This document shows, piece by piece, positions 10,832 to 12,379 of a stretch of DNA of 12,379 nt. Source of the DNA: CAZAGT01 sp964484515 (GTDB lineage: Bacteria; Desulfobacterota; DSM-4660; Desulfatiglandales; HGW-15). The translations under genes were made by a program, and so were the position numbers. The notes beneath the pieces are model-generated. The model saw only the letters and a list, made by a program, of their open reading frames with translations. It was not told where the DNA came from and made no database searches. Position 1 is the first letter of the stretch, and each line of letters opens with the position of its first letter. The stretch spans positions 1-12,379 of the forward strand of contig CAZAGT010000137.1 in NCBI GenBank assembly GCA_964484515.1, read 5' to 3'.

Positions 10832-12265
10832 ATGCCTGATTGGACAGCACCCTTTCACCTGCCGAAATTCACAGACGACGAATTTGAGGTCCAAAAGGCC
10901 AAATACGTGGCCGAACACGGCTACACGATCACCGTGCCCGGCCTATCGGACATCATAAAGCTGGACTTCGAGAAGCCCATGACAGAAGAGGAAGAGTACT
11001 GGTACAAAAAGAAGCTCTGGCACCTCTTCGACCCGAAGAGGCTAGCCCACCTCAGAGAGGTGAAGGCAAAGCGGAAAGAACGCTACCAAAACATGCTTGC
11101 CAGTCCAGCTCCGGAGATCGTCCGGCACGCCGGATCGATCCTCACGGCCGCTGATGACGCCCAGGACGCAATAAGCACCCTGGCCGTCGCTGGCAAGATC
11201 GGTATGAAGATAGCTCCCAAAGTACTTGGGAAAGTCCTAAGCGGGCCCGTGGGACTACTCACGGCCGCTTCGGATGCCCTGAACGCAGTCCAGGCCATAG
11301 GTACGTTCTGCCTTGCGCCAATGATGGGCAAAAGACAACACGAATCATTGTCGAAGGCATCCCCAAAACACCGTAAGGCGAAGATAAAAAGGGCGGCACG
11401 GATAAAGAACTGGAAGCCGAACGTAGGAGATGCCCTGCAGGCCCTGCAGACTACCGAGCAGATCTGGGGCGTAGGGATATCGCTTGGGCCCCTCATGGGG
11501 CTCGCTCAGGACATTGTGGCCGGGGCCGTTCGCATGGCCACCGGCCAAAAGGTGAAACTAAAGGCACCCCCGATCCTGCAAGGTAGGCCAATCGGTAAGG
11601 CACAAATGGTGCTGAAAGACTTGGCTGCGCTCTGGGGCTTCATCCATGGAACGAATGAAACCGAGCTCGCCCTGCAGTTGGCCACGGCCAACTTGGCCTA
11701 TCAGCACGTCATGGAAGCCAACAAGGTATGGCACCCTCTCGAGTCCGTCGATTCCACCGACGAACTAGAGATCTTAGCGCCAATACCTACCAATCCGATC
11801 ACCCTTGAGATCATCGAGGAAGGACCAGAACCACTTGAAAGGGTAATCGGCTGGCCACAAACCGGAACGCTGTGGGCGAACATGCGGGAGCTGCAGGAGA
11901 TCACGGCTCCCATGGCCACGGAAAACCTCAAGGCGTTCATGTCCAGGAATAAACACTCCTGGACCGGCTACATAGGCGGCGTGTCCGCCGTCAATGGAGC
12001 CGACTTCTCTCTTGGATCCATCGAGGCCGAGGAAGATGTCTTTTACGATTATTCGGTACATACCAAGGTGGCCACCCTCTTGCTGTCCAACTCAATCACG
12101 CTGGATCCGGACCAGCCCGACGACCGATTTGAGCTGTTCAACGCATGGCTCGAACAGCTCGACGCAAATAATGATTGCCCCACCCTCTCTGACGTGGTCA
12201 GCTTTTGTGGAGCATCACAGAACAACATAAAGCTCTTGCACACACGCCAACAGCCAATACCCTGA
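10832..12265 (+). CDS. Large protein with long hydrophobic helices (477 aa)
   Basis: No ribosome binding site precedes ATG 10832, so the start is set by the first Met of a continuous coding frame. Residues 1-90 are soluble and charged (EEEEYWYKKKLWHLFDP near 52-68). Residues 100-166 are a long Ala/Gly/Leu-rich, nearly uncharged helical stretch (VAGKIGMKIAPKVLGKVLSG, PVGLLTAASDALNAVQAIGT), followed by a very basic patch (167-193) and a second hydrophobic part (212-236). The C-terminal half is mixed and acidic (about 305-450). No family is recognised. The hydrophobic core could be membrane-inserting, as in virion or DNA-delivery proteins of membrane-containing phages; it could also be an internal virion protein. 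It is the largest product in the window. Confidence 0.6.
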   Translation: MPDWTAPFHLPKFTDDEFEVQKAKYVAEHGYTITVPGLSDIIKLDFEKPMTEEEEYWYKKKLWHLFDPKRLAHLREVKAKRKERYQNMLASPAPEIVRHAGSILTAADDAQDAISTLAVAGKIGMKIAPKVLGKVLSGPVGLLTAASDALNAVQAIGTFCLAPMMGKRQHESLSKASPKHRKAKIKRAARIKNWKPNVGDALQALQTTEQIWGVGISLGPLMGLAQDIVAGAVRMATGQKVKLKAPPILQGRPIGKAQMVLKDLAALWGFIHGTNETELALQLATANLAYQHVMEANKVWHPLESVDSTDELEILAPIPTNPITLEIIEEGPEPLERVIGWPQTGTLWANMRELQEITAPMATENLKAFMSRNKHSWTGYIGGVSAVNGADFSLGSIEAEEDVFYDYSVHTKVATLLLSNSITLDPDQPDDRFELFNAWLEQLDANNDCPTLSDVVSFCGASQNNIKLLHTRQQPIP

Positions 12266-12379
12266 AAGATTTTTTCGATACTAACCCAGGTGCTACCAAA
12301 ATGGACTGAATCGTACCTTCGGCTCTCATCTTTTCAGTTTGCGACCCTAATCCAAAAAATTTGAGGAAGTGGTGCAAAA
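12266..12379. other. Right end, non-coding
   Basis: After the last stop come a T6 run (12272-12277) and no clear gene. CGGCTCTCATCTTTTCAGT (12320-12338) matches 314-331 of the left end in inverted orientation with one inserted base. The last 11 bases (GTGGTGCAAAA) are the reverse complement of TTTTGCACCAC at 116-126. The window may end near a terminus or circular junction of the element. Confidence 0.4.

Overview
The window looks like most or all of a small tailless virus (phage) or a related plasmid-like element, assembled from metagenomic data (it carries a run of exactly 100 N). A bacterial host is more likely than an archaeal one. There are three sigma70-like promoters (TTGACA/TTGACT plus a -10, each with an extended TG), a clear bidirectional intrinsic terminator at 3194-3233, and strong GGAGG ribosome binding sites before most genes. 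One TATAAAAG box placed for leaderless transcription (3844-3851) leaves an archaeal host open.

Layout. Positions 1-407 are gene-poor, with an 11-bp inverted repeat. Positions 408-1726 are a minus-strand control operon: zinc ribbon, AbrB-like DNA-binding protein, ParB-like protein with a C-terminal zinc ribbon, and a 54-residue protein. It diverges, over a palindromic promoter region, from a plus-strand pair at 1800-2388: a secreted fibronectin-III protein and an overlapping helical protein. Positions 2389-2928 hold no convincing gene but many hairpins, including two related 52-nt hairpins with compensatory changes. Three very small genes follow at 2929-3455, two of them zinc ribbons, closed by hairpins. 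Positions 3456-3872 are non-coding and contain a strongly folded element and a promoter flanked by an inverted repeat. They lead to a winged-helix protein (3873-4361).

A late-type promoter at 4384-4413 then reads into the virion cassette at 4469-7413: a conserved upstream virion-associated protein, a 46-residue protein, a probable double jelly-roll major capsid protein, and three small beta-rich proteins that look like penton, spike or fibre components. Positions 7415-8200 hold a non-coding array of about 165-bp units, each with three hairpins, broken by the assembly gap. Downstream are two large proteins sharing an unusual Pro-Pro-Gly stalk (8218-9135 and 9286-10296), a 45-residue membrane protein between them, a PD-(D/E)XK-like protein (10304-10750) and a 477-residue protein with long hydrophobic helices (10832-12265).

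Reading: the left half controls maintenance and expression, and the right half builds the particle. I recognised no packaging ATPase, DNA polymerase, Rep protein, integrase or lysis enzyme. That resembles minimal double jelly-roll viruses such as the ssDNA phage FLiP, but a missing piece outside the window or inside the gap cannot be excluded.
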